Source: Silene latifolia
Taxonomy: Eukaryota; Streptophyta; Magnoliopsida; Caryophyllales; Caryophyllaceae
Length of the DNA stretch: 64,000 nt
Assembly: GCF_048544455.1 (NCBI RefSeq)
Contig: NC_133538.1
Span: forward strand, 39,312,969 to 39,376,968
Direction: 5' to 3'
A program made the position numbers and the translations under genes. The notes under the pieces are model-generated. The model was given only the letters and a program-made list of their open reading frames with translations. It made no database searches and was not told the DNA's origin. Position 1 is the first letter of the stretch. The number at the start of each line of letters is the position of its first letter. Shown here piece by piece: positions 9,615 through 20,300 of this stretch.

Positions 9615-12156
9615 ATGTCTGCTGCTGACGCTCCGCCTAGCACCTCAACCCCGGGGGACGAACCGCCGCATCCCGCTGAACAGGAGCCACTGGTTGTCTG
9701 CCCGGTAGGGTTCGGGGGTCGCAAGTCGTCTTCTCCTGAAATCGACGAGAAATATCTCGAGGATTTTGATGATAATGAGGAGGAAGAGACCCAATCTGAT
9801 TCAGAGAGGCCACATTACTTGTGGCACGGCGAAGCCTGCTCGATTAAACCTGATCTCGCTTGGACGAACAAGTTCGCTTGTGTCTCCGGGCCTGAACTTT
9901 TCGAAGACCACTACAACTTCGGCAGGGGGTATAGAATTATTGTCCCTGTGGGTGATCAGGCAGTCTGTTACCCTCCCGAAGGTTGTATAGGCGTGTATAT
10001 TAGACATCTGGAGTATGGGCTCCGTTTTCCTCTTAATGAACACGTCTCGGCCATAATCAAAGCCATGAATGTCGCCGTGGCACAACTGAACCCGTTGGCC
10101 ATTAGGACGATTATTGGCTTCGTATGGTTTTGTCTCTTTAAGGGGGTGGCCCCAACGGTGAACCTTTTTCGCCGGCTCCACCATCTTCGGCTGTCTACCC
10201 AAGGCGTCATGGGGTGGTACGGCGTGCGGACCGAGCCGGTTACGTGACCGTCTCCAAGCTGACATCCTGCAAAGACCGGAAGGGGCGGTGGGTATATGTC
10301 GAGGTTCCTGGAGGACTATCCATCGCCCGATCCTTCCAGCCCGCACACTCAATTTGCGCTTTGTGAGAGTCAGGGGGAGCATGAAAGATATGTCTCCCGT
10401 AATAAGATTAAGACGGACGCCAAGAAGGTTTATCTTAATGACGACGAAGTGCGGGCAATGAGCATGTTTGAGGCTGAGAAGGATGGCACGCTGAAGGGAT
10501 GGATGCCCCCGACGCAGATCGTCCTTCAAGACGAGCCGCTTTGTCACGTCGGCCTCATACCGGCCCTGAGCCAGGGTGAGTGGGGTCGGTATGAGGCCCC
10601 CCTTTGCTTTTATGCTTCGATATTTGAGCCTCGGTTTACTTCTTTCGCTTAACTCCTGCTTTGTTTCTTGCAGATCGATTTGGCTGGGATCTCTCTGTCT
10701 CCATCCTAAGCAAGTTGGGACTTGACCAGGACAGGAGAGTTGTTGAACTGCACCCTAAGGCCGCGTCGCGTGATCGCAAGCAGGCCCCGCACGAACTCAT
10801 GGAGCAGGTGTTGAAAGCAATGGACGTGGGGGCAACTCAAGCAGAGATTGGCGGTAACGTGCCACGTCGGAGACCAAAAGCAACGTCTTCGGCGGCTACG
10901 ACGTCAACTCCAACTCGATCTCCAATCCCCATAGTCCAAAAAGATAAGGAGGTCGTCAATGTTGACGAGGACCTCACCGTTCTGGAGGGTCCTCCTCCTT
11001 CACATAAGAGGAAAGAAACAACGCCCTCTTCTTTGATTCGAGGCGGGGAAAGAGAAGGGGTCACGGACCCTCCATCCAAGAAAGCTAGGACTGGTACGGA
11101 TCTAACCCATGGCTCGGATTTAGCAGTTCCTTATGCATTCCCGATGACAAAGCTTTCGATATGTCGATGAATGTTGACATGGACGCTTTGTCTGGGTTTT
11201 TTCTAGATCAGCCGTCGCTAGCTGTTGCTTTCACCGAACGGCAATTGGAGAAGCAGCCTGTGCAGATGGGCGACAAAAATGTCGCCGTCGACACGTCGTC
11301 TAATAAGGCTTCCTTCGTTCAGCTCAGGGCGGACGGCATGAGGTTGGCCAAAAGGCTGGTGAAGTGGGCTGAAGTTACCGGCACTCATCTTATCGAGCAA
11401 GAAAAGCTCGTGGCTCAAACTGCCCCTACGCTCAAACGGCTTAGGCTTGAGCTCGCCGCTTCTAGGGAGGAGGCCAAGAAGGCGAAGCAGGACTTCCTCG
11501 CTGAGCGAAAGCTTAAGGAGGACGCTGAGAAGGTGGTCTTGGCCGAGAGAACTAAGGTTGAGTCCGCGTTGGCTGATGCCGCTAAGTTGCGGGAGGAGAG
11601 AAACAAACTTGAGGGCGGTTATAAGGCCATGGTTGAGCAGAGGGAAATATGGAAGACCCTGCATTTGGCCGAGGCGAAGGAACATAAGGGCACAAAGGCT
11701 ATCCTTGCTCAGAGGGAGAAGGATATTGAGCTGCTGAAAATCGTCATCATCCCTGAAATGTGTGCCCGGTACCGGGACCAAGCTGAAGATGCTACAAGGG
11801 ATGCGATTAAGGAGCTCCTTCCTGAAGGCACTTTTCCGTGGCAAGATTTTGACAAACTTCGGATGAGAAGGCGGCCGAGGAGGCCAAGGCCGCGGCCGAG
11901 GCGAAGGCGGCGAAGGCTACTCGGGAAGGCTGCGGCCAAGGCGGCCCATGATGCTAAGGTGAAGGAGGCTAGAGAGGAGGCCGAGAAGGCAAAGGCACGT
12001 GAAGCCGCCAAGTCGTCCTTCCTCGGCCGTCCACCGACGGTGATGTTGCTTCTGCTGCCGGTGGCGAGCGCGAACAAGCATAGGGAGACGGGCGGTCGTC
12101 ACCGGACTCACCTGGCCCTTCGATGCCTTCACTGCTCGGGGCCAACTTTTGAGCCT
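9615..12156 (+). pseudogene. Antisense ORF (aORF), gypsy-type transposon N-terminal domain protein
   Basis: An acidic start (EYxEDFDDNEEEE-like) is followed by a globular domain with GRGYRIIVPVGDQAVCYPP, GCIGVYIRHLEYGLRFPLN and LNPLAIRTIIGFVWFC. This matches the PF04195-type domain found in plant gypsy elements. A Lys/Ala/Glu-rich coiled coil follows, about 11340-11850. A 98-bp intron is visible: donor GTGAGT at 10576, acceptor TTGCAG ending 10673. Splicing joins LIPALSQ to DRFGWD in frame. Frame breaks occur near 10200-10300, near 11120-11160, and in the GGCCGAGG-rich run near 11860. The function of aORF proteins is unknown. It is transcribed opposite to gag-pol. Confidence 0.8.
10576..10673 (+). 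other. Intron in the antisense ORF
   Basis: A GT-AG intron (CAGG before GTGAGT; TTTCTTGCAG at the end) with an internal in-frame stop. Removing it restores a continuous frame across a conserved region. Its presence argues that the ORF is meant to be transcribed from the plus strand. Confidence 0.7.
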
Positions 12157-12289
12157 TTCCTCTCTGCCATCCTTTTGGCGCTTCATGTCTTAATGTTGTA
12201 ATTTTTGTTGTTCCTTATTTTTTGTTAAACTTTGGTAGGTTGAACTTAGGCTATCCCTATGGGGACGGCCGTCGACTTTATTTTGTCTC

Positions 12290-12905
12290 ACTTGTAAACA
12301 TTTTCAATGAAGTTTGTTTATTTGCCTTCGGCTTGGCCGAGGCTTTGATCTCATCCTCCATTCAGTTGTCTTCTTACGTTTTTAAATATATTGAGCGCTT
12401 TTTCGTTTTACCTTCGGCTTGGCCGAGGCAATTAGATTGCGTATCTCAACTGTACTTAAACGTTTTTAGCATATTGGTCGTGCCCTCTGCTGCACTTGAA
12501 CAGGCCGAGGTAGCAAGATTCACGTTTCCCAATTTGCTCAAGAACATGTTGGCATGTCGGTCGCTCGCTTCCTCCTCCGCCCTCGGTCCTGGCCGAGGCG
12601 GTCCGATTTGCGCTTCTCAACTCGCTTGTTGTAAACATGTTAGCATATCGGTCCGTTTCCCCCGTCACTCCGGCTTTGGCCGAGGCAATCGAGGTTACGG
12701 CTCGACTGCATTCGTATCTATAGACATATTGATCGCTTCCTCCGCCACTCCCGGATTGGCCGAGGCGATCATATTTGCGTTTCTCAATCAGTACTTATAC
12801 GTTCATAAGCATGTTGGTCGCTTTCGCAGTATCAATCGCATTTGTAGTGATTTGCCGGCTTTGGCCGTGGCGTCTACTTTGGTACGACTACGGAGGGGAC
12901 AAGCA
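12290..12905. repeat. 86-bp tandem repeat of the Tat element, seven units
   Basis: TTGGCCGAGG-type cores occur at about 12333, 12419, 12501, 12589, 12675, 12755 and 12861, spaced 80-106 bp (mostly 82-88). Each unit also carries a TATTGGTCGC-like phrase and a CTCAACT-like phrase. It lies between the integrase stop and the antisense ORF, the place where Retand elements are known to carry an amplified tandem repeat. Confidence 0.85.
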
Positions 12906-12987
12906 TTTCGATGGAAAACTTGGATCGCTCTTCATAAGATATAATCACGCGTTGGGGTGCCCACAACGGTCTCGAACACCTCCGCCG

Positions 12988-14871
12988 TTATACGAAATAT
13001 TTCCTAAGGTTGTCTGTGTTCCAATGGATCATTAGAGGCACACCCTCCATGTCTGTCAGCCGGTATGTCCTCGGCCCCATTTCTTCAACCACCCTGTAGG
13101 GTCCTTCCCAGTTGGCCGTCATCTTACCATGGATGTTTCCTTTGTTGGTTGCGGCCGACTTTATCAGGACTAGATCTCCTACTCTCAAGTCCCTTTTGTG
13201 GACCCTACGGTTGTAGGCTCTTCTCATTCGGTTTTGATATACTGCCAAGTTGAGCCGTGCCGTATCTCGACTTTCTTCGACCAGGTCTAGGGAGGCTCTC
13301 AGGCCTTCTTCATTTATGACTGGGTTAAAGGTTTGCGTTCGGAATGTCGGCACCGCTGCCTCAATTGGCAGGACGGCCTCAGACCCATAGACTAGGTGGA
13401 ATGGACTGTACCATGTTGCTTCTTTCTCCGTGGTTCGAAGGGACCACAAGACGCCGGGTAGTTCATCAGCCCATCTTCTCTTTAGATCTTCAACCTTCTT
13501 CTTCAACCCGTTCAGTGTTGTTTTATTAGCTGCCTCCGCCTGCTCGTTGCTCTGAGGGTGGCAGACGGAGGAGTATGCAAATTTGATATCGAGCTCTTCC
13601 AACCAATTCATCACAGTTTCGCTCCAAAACTCTCGGCCGTGGTCAAATACAATGACTTGGGGCAACCCAAAACGAGTTATGATGTTCTCCCAAATCACCT
13701 TTCTTACGGCCACCGTGGTCTTGGCAGGTACCGCGACAGCCTCGACCCATTTGGTGAAGTAGTCAACGGCGACAATCAGGTACTTCCTTCCTCCGGAGGC
13801 CGTCGGAAATCGTCCTAATAAATCCATCCCCCACTGTGAAAATGGTAGGGGATTAAGTACCGGTTGCAGGTCTCGGGAAGGTGCATGTATTACCGGAGCA
13901 TGCATCTGACAATTCTTGCACTTCTTGGTTTTTGCCCCAAATCTTTCAAAGATGGTAGGCCAGAAGTAGCCGGCTCGGAGAGCTTTGTGGGCTAGCGTTC
14001 TCGCCCCCATGTGATGTCCGCAGATGCCTTCGTGAATCTCTGTCAGTATAAGCTCCGCGTCGGCTGGGCCGACACATTTCAAGAGGGGTCTTATTACGGA
14101 CCTTCTATACAATTCTCCTTCGAACACTAAGTACCTTGCAGCGATCCTTCTTATCTTCTGAGACAGACTCCGATCCTCCGGCAACTCTTTTGTCAGCTTG
14201 TATTTCATTATCGGAGTCATCCACGTCGTCTCGGCTTCGATGTCGCCCACCATGCCGACGGTCTCAGTGATGCTTTTAGCATTTCTGATATCCACCAGCA
14301 CGGTTCGACTGACATTTTTGATGCTTGAACCGGCAAGTTTTGAGAGAGCGTCGGCTCGGTTGTTCTCAGACCTGGGGATGCACTGTATTTGGAAAGATTT
14401 CAATTTTGAGGTGTTAGCTTTTACCCTCTCCAGGTACCTTACCATCCCATCGTCTCGAGTCTCATACTCTCCTCGGATTTGATTAGTCACTAAGAGCGAG
14501 TCTGTTTTCAACACAATATGCTCCGCCCCGGCAGCTCTAGCTAACTCGACTCCATTTATCACCGCCTCATATTCGGATTCGTTATTTGAGGCCGAGAAGG
14601 TAAACTTCAAGGCATACTCAAACTCGTCTCCGTTAGGGCTGATGATAAGGATGCCGGCTCCTGAGCTGTTCGCCGTGGAGGACCCGTCGGTATACACTTC
14701 CCACACGCCGGGATGTGATCCTTCTTGATACGTGCACTCGGCCAGGAAGTCTGCAAGCGCTTGCCTCTTTATCGAAGGCCTCGGCTTGTACTGAATGCCA
14801 AAGCCGGAGAGCTCCACTGCCCATTTGATAAGTCTGCCAGATTTTTCGAATTTTTCTAATGCTTTCTCCAA
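12988..14871 (-). CDS. Second RNase H and integrase of the Tat element
   Basis: A 627-codon frame. Residues about 50-180 form an archaeal-type RNase H (VYTDGSS, NNESEYEAVINGVELA, LKTDS, NNRADALS), the extra domain typical of Tat. The integrase follows: an HHCC zinc region (HEGICGHHMGARTLAHKA...CKNC), then the catalytic core with GMDLLGRF, FDHGREF and a Glu near NEQAEAANK. The C-terminus ends NTDNLRKYF with no chromodomain. It acts on retroelement cDNA in the virus-like particle and nucleus. A TAG just upstream (about 14875, in VLTD-stop-PL) separates it from the first RNase H, so the true polyprotein is interrupted there. The ATG used here is internal. Confidence 0.9.
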   Translation of the reverse strand: MEKALEKFEKSGRLIKWAVELSGFGIQYKPRPSIKRQALADFLAECTYQEGSHPGVWEVYTDGSSTANSSGAGILIISPNGDEFEYALKFTFSASNNESEYEAVINGVELARAAGAEHIVLKTDSLLVTNQIRGEYETRDDGMVRYLERVKANTSKLKSFQIQCIPRSENNRADALSKLAGSSIKNVSRTVLVDIRNAKSITETVGMVGDIEAETTWMTPIMKYKLTKELPEDRSLSQKIRRIAARYLVFEGELYRRSVIRPLLKCVGPADAELILTEIHEGICGHHMGARTLAHKALRAGYFWPTIFERFGAKTKKCKNCQMHAPVIHAPSRDLQPVLNPLPFSQWGMDLLGRFPTASGGRKYLIVAVDYFTKWVEAVAVPAKTTVAVRKVIWENIITRFGLPQVIVFDHGREFWSETVMNWLEELDIKFAYSSVCHPQSNEQAEAANKTTLNGLKKKVEDLKRRWADELPGVLWSLRTTEKEATWYSPFHLVYGSEAVLPIEAAVPTFRTQTFNPVINEEGLRASLDLVEESRDTARLNLAVYQNRMRRAYNRRVHKRDLRVGDLVLIKSAATNKGNIHGKMTANWEGPYRVVEEMGPRTYRLTDMEGVPLMIHWNTDNLRKYFV

Positions 14872-14875
14872 TGGC

Positions 14876-15282
14876 TAGTCGGTTAAGACCGTCACGGGAT
14901 GTGCGTCGAAGTAGGGTTTCAGCTTCCTTGCGGCAACGACGACGGCGAGGGCTGCCTTTTCGATTAGTGGGTAATTCCTTTCGGCGGCGAGCAGTGTATG
15001 ACTGATAAAGTAAATTGGGTATTGCTGCTTATTTTCTTCCCTGACGATTACGACCGACGTGGGCCGAGGTAATCGCTAAGTATAGATATAGCGTCTCCCC
15101 CGGCGTCGGCACAGACGGGGTCGGCGGTGTTAGAAGGTGGGCTTTCGATTTGCCGGAAAGCCGTGCTCTGTTCCTCCCCGCTAAAGTTTTTATTCCCCTT
15201 CAAAGACTTTAAATAACGGAGTGCTCTTGTCGGCCGACCGAGAGATGAAGCGGGCGAGAGCCGCCATCCTTCCTGGTCGGCG
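14876..15282 (-). pseudogene. First RNase H region, decayed
   Basis: This interval should encode the connection and gypsy RNase H between RT and the archaeal RNase H. Fragments such as HAHPVTVLTD are readable at the end, but several frames and stops interrupt it. Confidence 0.6.
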
Positions 15283-16040
15283 TCATAACCTCTTTTCGAT
15301 TTCTCGGCTCCGTGGGTCTAATATTGCTTTGACTTTCTCCGGATTGGCATCAATTCCCTCGGCGCCGACAAGCACGCCGAGGAACTTGCCGGCCCGGACA
15401 CCGAAGTTACATTTCTTTGGGTTAAGCTTCATTTTATATTTCCTTAGTGAACAAAATGTCTCGCCCAAATCGGCTAAGTGCTCGCTGTCAGACTTGCTTT
15501 TTACAATAGCATCGTCGACGTAAGCCTCGATGTTTCGCCCTTTTTTATTTTGGAACACTGTGTCCACCAACCTAGTGTAAGTTGCGCCAGCGTTCTTCAA
15601 ACCGAACGGCATCATTTTATACATGAATGTGCCGTGACTGGTGATGAATGCGCATTTAGGCATATCTTCCACGGCCATAAATACCTGATGATACCCTGAG
15701 AAGGCGTCTAGCAGGCTTAGCATAGTGTAGCCTGCCGGGCGTCAATTAAACCATCTATTCGAGGCAAGGGATAGCAATCTTTAGGGCACTCTTTATTAAT
15801 ATTGGTAAAATCAACACACATCCTCCACGCCCCTGACGATTTCCTCACCATTACAACATTTGCTAGCCACTCAGGGTAAGTACAAGGCATGATAAAGCCT
15901 GCCGCTAATAATTTGTCTATTTCAGCTTTGATGGCCTCATCCTTCTCGGCCGAGGAGTTCCTCATCTTCTGCTTGACCGGCCGAGCGGTGGAGAGTACGT
16001 TCAGCTTGTGAACGATCACCTCCCGGCTCACGCCTGGCAT
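15283..16040 (-). pseudogene. Reverse transcriptase of the Tat element
   Basis: Two overlapping frames cover the RT. The first has EIDKLLAAGFI, YPEWLANVVMVRKSSGAWRMC and VDFTNINKECPKD. After a one-base shift near 15720 the second has LDAFSGYHQ, the MMPFGLKNAGATY motif and the catalytic YVDD. Downstream thumb sequence (MKLNPKKCNFGVRAGKFLG) follows. The active site is intact but the frame is broken. Confidence 0.9.
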
Positions 16041-16095
16041 CTCGGCAGCTGAGTATGCGAAGACATCTTTGTTCTTCCTCAGTAGGTCTAGGAGA

Positions 16096-16880
16096 TCAGC
16101 CCTGAATTTTGGCTCCAGTTGACACCGACAAGCGATTCACGGTGCCCCGGTCAATTTCCACTTCCTCGGTCTCGGCTCCTTCGACCATGCCGACATTAGT
16201 ATTCATCGGTTCGCCCTCCTGCTGCAAGGATGGGCTCTTCCCTTTCTCCGATTTCTTCGCCACTTTGAGGGATTGCATGTTGCACCCCCTGGCAGACACT
16301 TGGATATTGACTATTTCATCTTTCTCATCCTTTGAGACGAGCTTTTGCGCTTCCCCCCGGTCCGAGACGTACATCAATGTCAGGGCCCGGATGGACATCA
16401 CTGCATCGGCCTTGCTCAAAGTGACCCGGCCTATGAGAACATTGTAGGCAGACGAACCATCGATAACCACGAACTCAGATAAAATATTTTTAGCCGCATC
16501 CGCTTGGCGAACATCACCGGCACTCGATTGACCCCGGGGTACCAGGCCGGCCCCGGAGAAGTCAGTATAGCGGGTTAATGCGAGGGCTCGGTCTCCAATC
16601 TTGAGACCGGAGATTAAGAAAGCACTCCCTGAACATGATGTTCGTGTAGGCGCCTGTGTCAATCAGGCACCTTTTGACCAAGTGGTTGGCTATATCCAGG
16701 TGGACTACAAGCGGGTCGCTGTGCGGGGCGACGACTCCCTCGTAGTCCTTCTTTCCAATGGTTATATCGGGGATGGTGGAAGCGGGGATCGCTGTTTTAG
16801 GCACAAAGTTGATGGCTTGGTATAACTCATTTAGGTGCCGTTTGTGCCCATTAGCTGACCCACCGTTCTCGTTTCCCCCG
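16096..16880 (-). pseudogene. Aspartic protease region of the Tat element
   Basis: LVVHLDIANHLVKRCLIDTG contains the catalytic DTG (after which AYTNIMF follows). A frameshift near 16600 leads to DRALALTRYTDFSGAGLVPR and YNVLIGR, the typical end of a retropepsin fold. The protease would cut the gag-pol polyprotein. Confidence 0.8.
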
Positions 16881-16888
16881 ATGACAAC

Positions 16889-18434
16889 CTAGATTACTCC
16901 CATCCGTTGGAAAACTGATTTTCTATTCGCCCCGTCGGCGCTTGTTCCTGGGCCTCCAGCTACATACTTGTTGAGGCCCCCCTTTCGGATTAGCTCTTCG
17001 ATGGCGTTCCTTAGATGTCGACAGTTGTCAGTTTTATGGCCGGTGTGGCCGTGGTACTCGCAAAACTGGCTTGTGTCACCGTCCCCCCTTGCCTTGGAAG
17101 GCCTTGCCCACTTCTGTCCATCATTCTTGGTTAGGGTAAAGACCTCGGCTGGAGATGCGACCAGGAGGGTGAGACTATTGTACCGCTTCTGGTAGTATGG
17201 TCCCGAACTCCCCCCGGCGCCCGCCGAGTGCTGTTTTCTATTAGATCTCTCAGGCCGTGACCTATTCCCGTCACGGCGACCTTCATCTATGTTATCCCGG
17301 CGGCTCTTCCTCTCTGGGTGCCCAGCTTCACTGTGGCCTACCCAGGTTTTGTGATAGTCTTCCACCTTTACGGCTCGGTCGGCCATCTTTCTGGCGGAGT
17401 CTAAGTTGAGGTCTTCGCACTTGATCAGCTCGTTTTTGAACTCGCCTTTCGGGAGGCCTTTTATCAGCGCGAAGGCCGCCAGTTCGGTGTTCAGCTCACG
17501 GATCTGCTGAACCTTAGCGTCGAATCTTTTCATGTAGCTTCGGAGGGACTCGTCCTCCCCCTGTCGGATAGTTAGGAGATCTGATGTTTCCACGGCCCCT
17601 CTCTTGTTGCAAGCATCTTTGGGCTATGAAATTGTCTCTCGTGTCGGCATAACAAAGATACCGAGCCATTAGGTAGCCCCTTGTACCAACTCTAAGCCAT
17701 CCCATGCAGGGTCGTTGGGAAGACTCGGCACCACACCTCATCGGGCTACTCCCATACCGACATGTACGACTCGAAAGCCTCGGCACGGTCGGTCGGGTCG
17801 CTATCCCCTTTGTATGATAAGGGCGGCAGTTTCAGCTTAGTCGGCACAGGGATCTCGAGGACATAGGTGCGAGGGGTTTGTCGACCACGTGTCGAATGAC
17901 ACGCGGCGATCGGCTCCTCGCAACCTTAGTCCGGCTTATCTCCCTCTGGCGGGAAGGGCTTCTTGTCCGACTTTGGTGAGTCGGACTTCTTTCATTCCTT
18001 CGGGGCTGGCCTCGTTGTTGCCGCGGCGACGCTGTCCTCCCGCGAGTGGGAGAAGGACTCAGGTCTGCCACTGTCACCACGGGCTCTGCTGGCGTTCTAG
18101 CACGCCCACATCCTTGTATCGCTCCGGACAAGTTGTTCGGGGTCACTTTATGGGCCCTGGTCACCTGTGGATGCGCTGCCGTCGCCGTAATCGTGACAGG
18201 GGTAATCGGCGTACTACCCATCAGGTCCAGGAATAGCTTTAATTTGGCCGCATCGACCACATGTCCCATAACAGTGACTTGGTCGGTAGGCAGCGGTGTT
18301 TCTGGCTCTTTCGGCATCCCGGGCGCCGTGTCAGCGACTCGGCCGGTGGGGGACTGCCCGAACTCAGAATTACGGAATGTGTCATCCTGGAAGAATGCAG
18401 TTCCTTCACTCACAGTTTCTTGTTGCTTTGACAT
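16889..18434 (-). pseudogene. gag of the Tat element
   Basis: It starts MSKQQETVSEG at 18434. A long disordered N-terminus with SPTRGR and SRTRSPSRQRE basic/Ser stretches is followed by the conserved capsid core (LPPLSYKGDSDP, then RQGEDESLRSYMKRFDAKV, LPKGEFKNEL). A zinc-knuckle-like CEYHGHTGHKTDNC lies near the end. Frameshifts near 17860 and 17590 and two TAG codons within the 17695-17760 region break it. Gag would build the virus-like particle. Confidence 0.85.
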
Positions 18435-18452
18435 CTTCTTAGCTCGCTGAAT

Positions 18453-18454
<2 letters not shown>

Positions 18455-18489
<35 letters not shown>
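18455..18489 (-). repeat. 35-bp poly(T), poly(A) in the retroelement leader
   Basis: An uninterrupted run of T on the plus strand between the PBS and the gag start. It is probably an expanded homopolymer. Confidence 0.9.
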
Positions 18490-18490
<1 letters not shown>

Positions 18491-18520
18491 GTAATGTAGG
18501 TGACTAGCTTTTAGTACGTA

Positions 18521-18538
18521 TCCCCACAGACGGCGCCA
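18521..18538 (-). promoter_or_regulatory. Primer binding site of the Tat element
   Basis: On the minus strand TGGCGCCGTCTGTGGGGA lies two bases after the 5' LTR, in the form usual for Tat/Ogre-type elements. The exact tRNA was not tested. Confidence 0.8.
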
Positions 18539-18540
18539 AT

Positions 18541-19103
18541 TGTTCCGGGTGTAATTCCGGAGCAGGATTGTGACCACTTGAGCTTGTAGGATGATGTCGT
18601 TGCTCGTCTCTTCCTTTCACTCTTTCCTGTAAGGATGAACAAACTGAGGGCTCGGCTTGGGGCCGAGCGTACTCACTCCGACGCTCAAGTTAGTAAACTT
18701 AGAAAGATAAGTTAAATGTTGAACTTGGCAAAGTATATTGTAGAGAGATAAGGGAGATTTATACCAGATTTTCCAGTGGGTTTCTAAATGAGAGATGTGG
18801 AGTATTTATAGACTTTCACCTTTTGTCACGTAGTGGCCAAGTGGCGTAGCAGGTGGAAAGACTGTCTTACCCTCGGCCGAGGGACCCATGATAGGCCGGC
18901 AGGCCTGGATGACTCCAAGCCGAGGGGACTGGATGCGAGTACACGGATATGCCTCTCGGCCGGCTAGTTCTTGAGCCGAGACCCAGTGACAGACGAAAGC
19001 CGGCTTTGTCGGTTAGGCCGTTTTTCTTTTGACTTGTTGTATTTTAGCTTTGACCTTGGTCAATATGTTGACTTGGTCAGCGGGTGCAGAATATGCCCCA
19101 TCA
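18541..19103 (-). repeat. 5' LTR of the Tat element
   Basis: Matches 8467-9028 end to end with scattered differences. It contains the promoter TATA on the minus strand. The 5-bp duplication CTAAC follows at 19104. Confidence 0.95.
18801..18814 (-). promoter_or_regulatory. LTR TATA box
   Basis: Minus-strand CTATAAATACTCC, conserved at the same place in the other LTR (8728-8740). It is the likely core promoter for the gag-pol RNA. Confidence 0.6.
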
Positions 19104-19555
19104 CTAACAACAAAAAGTGTAATTTTAGTCGAAAAAAGTGTTATTCTAGCAGAAAAAAGTATAATTTTAGCAGAAAAAAGTGTAATTTTAGCGGAGAAAA
19201 GTGTAATTCTAACAACAACAAAAAGTGTAATTTTAGTCGAAAAAAGTGTTATTCTAGGAGAAAAAAGTATAATTTTAAGAGAAAAAAGTGTAATTTTAAT
19301 GAAGAAAAGTGTAATTTTAACAGAAAAAAGTGTAATTCTAACAACAAAAAGTGTAATTTTAGCCGAAAAAAGTGTTATTCTAGTAGAAAAAAGTGTAATT
19401 GTAGCAAAAAAAAATAATAATTGTAATTCTAGTAGAAAAAAGTGTAATTCTAAGATGGAAAAAAGTGTAATTCTAACAGAAAAAAGAATAATTTTAGCAG
19501 AAAAAAGAGTAATTCTAGGAGAAAAAAATGCACATCTAAGATGAAAATCAACAAT
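19104..19555. repeat. 21-bp minisatellite, right part
   Basis: Regular GTGTAATTTTAGCAGAAAAAA-like units, with occasional CTAACAACAACAAAAA spacers. Because units are multiples of three, a spurious frame encodes a 7-residue repeat (SVILAEK). Confidence 0.92.
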
Positions 19556-20300
19556 TAACCTTGGATCTATTTATTAGATCTAAGATTAAAATAAAACGAT
19601 CTAATATAACAACAATTGAAGAAAAATAAGGAGACGACATTTTAAATATATCTAAGATTAAAATTAACAAATTATATGAGATGTACTTAGTAAATGGAAG
19701 ACTAAAATAAAAAAATTCACAAAATAAAAACAAGATCTAGAAAAACGAGATCGAGAACTCAAAATATTTTTTTAAAAAAATTGGAATAATGCTAGCGGAG
19801 GTTTCTATTGTTGGATAGCATAAAGAAAAACCACGAATTTATGGTATATCACAGCCAACAGGGGACGCCAAAAGTTTGATATTTGTAAATGATGAATAAA
19901 CCCCCCTCAGTTGGGTAGTCTATTCTCATTATATGCATATTATTTACACTAAATATTTCCCATTGAAAATTTAGCATTTTTGGCTTTGTTATTGTCACCT
20001 TGTCGAATCATTCTGACTTTCCCTCCACAACTGCCTTCAGCGAAATTGGAGACCATCCACTCTTACAATATACTGAATAGTATTGCAAAATACATTTCCA
20101 TCCACACTAGAAAAAAATTTATAATCACACATTCATACATCTTTAGGTGTAAGAACAAAAAAATTTCAAGGCTTAGTGGATGTATGATGTATACACCAAT
20201 TTTGTTAGAAATCATATTTTCTCAGAAACATATTCACTCGAGAGTGAAGAAAATAAGCACGAGTATATGTCTATTAGTAGATCTAGGCTATTTTTTTAAA
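19556..20300. other. B interior, no recognised gene
   Basis: AT-rich sequence with several short frames, none convincing. A short segment around 19980-20090 reads more gene-like (CTGCCTTCAGCGAAATTGG) and may be a captured scrap, but I cannot name it. Confidence 0.4.

Larger units (their letters stand above)
8467..19103 (-). mobile_element. Ty3/gypsy element, Tat/Retand lineage, full length
   Basis: LTRs of 562-563 bp start TGTTCCGGG and end CCCCATCA on the plus strand. The insertion is flanked by CTAAC (8462-8466 and 19104-19108), a 5-bp target duplication within the minisatellite. The element is 10,637 bp and reads on the minus strand: PBS, gag, protease, RT, RNase H, a second archaeal-type RNase H, integrase, a tandem-repeat region, an antisense ORF and the 3' LTR. 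Dual RNase H plus antisense ORF are hallmarks of the Tat clade. The LTRs differ at roughly twenty positions by eye, so it is not very recent. Coding regions carry stops and frameshifts. Confidence 0.93.

Noticed and set aside
12988-14871. Intact host RNase H or integrase-like gene
   Set aside because: It lies between matching LTRs with a 5-bp target duplication and has standard Tat domain order.
19029-19544. 171-codon frame with SVILAEK heptads
   Set aside because: It is the 21-bp minisatellite read in a frame that avoids stops. The same array is non-coding at 7725-8466.
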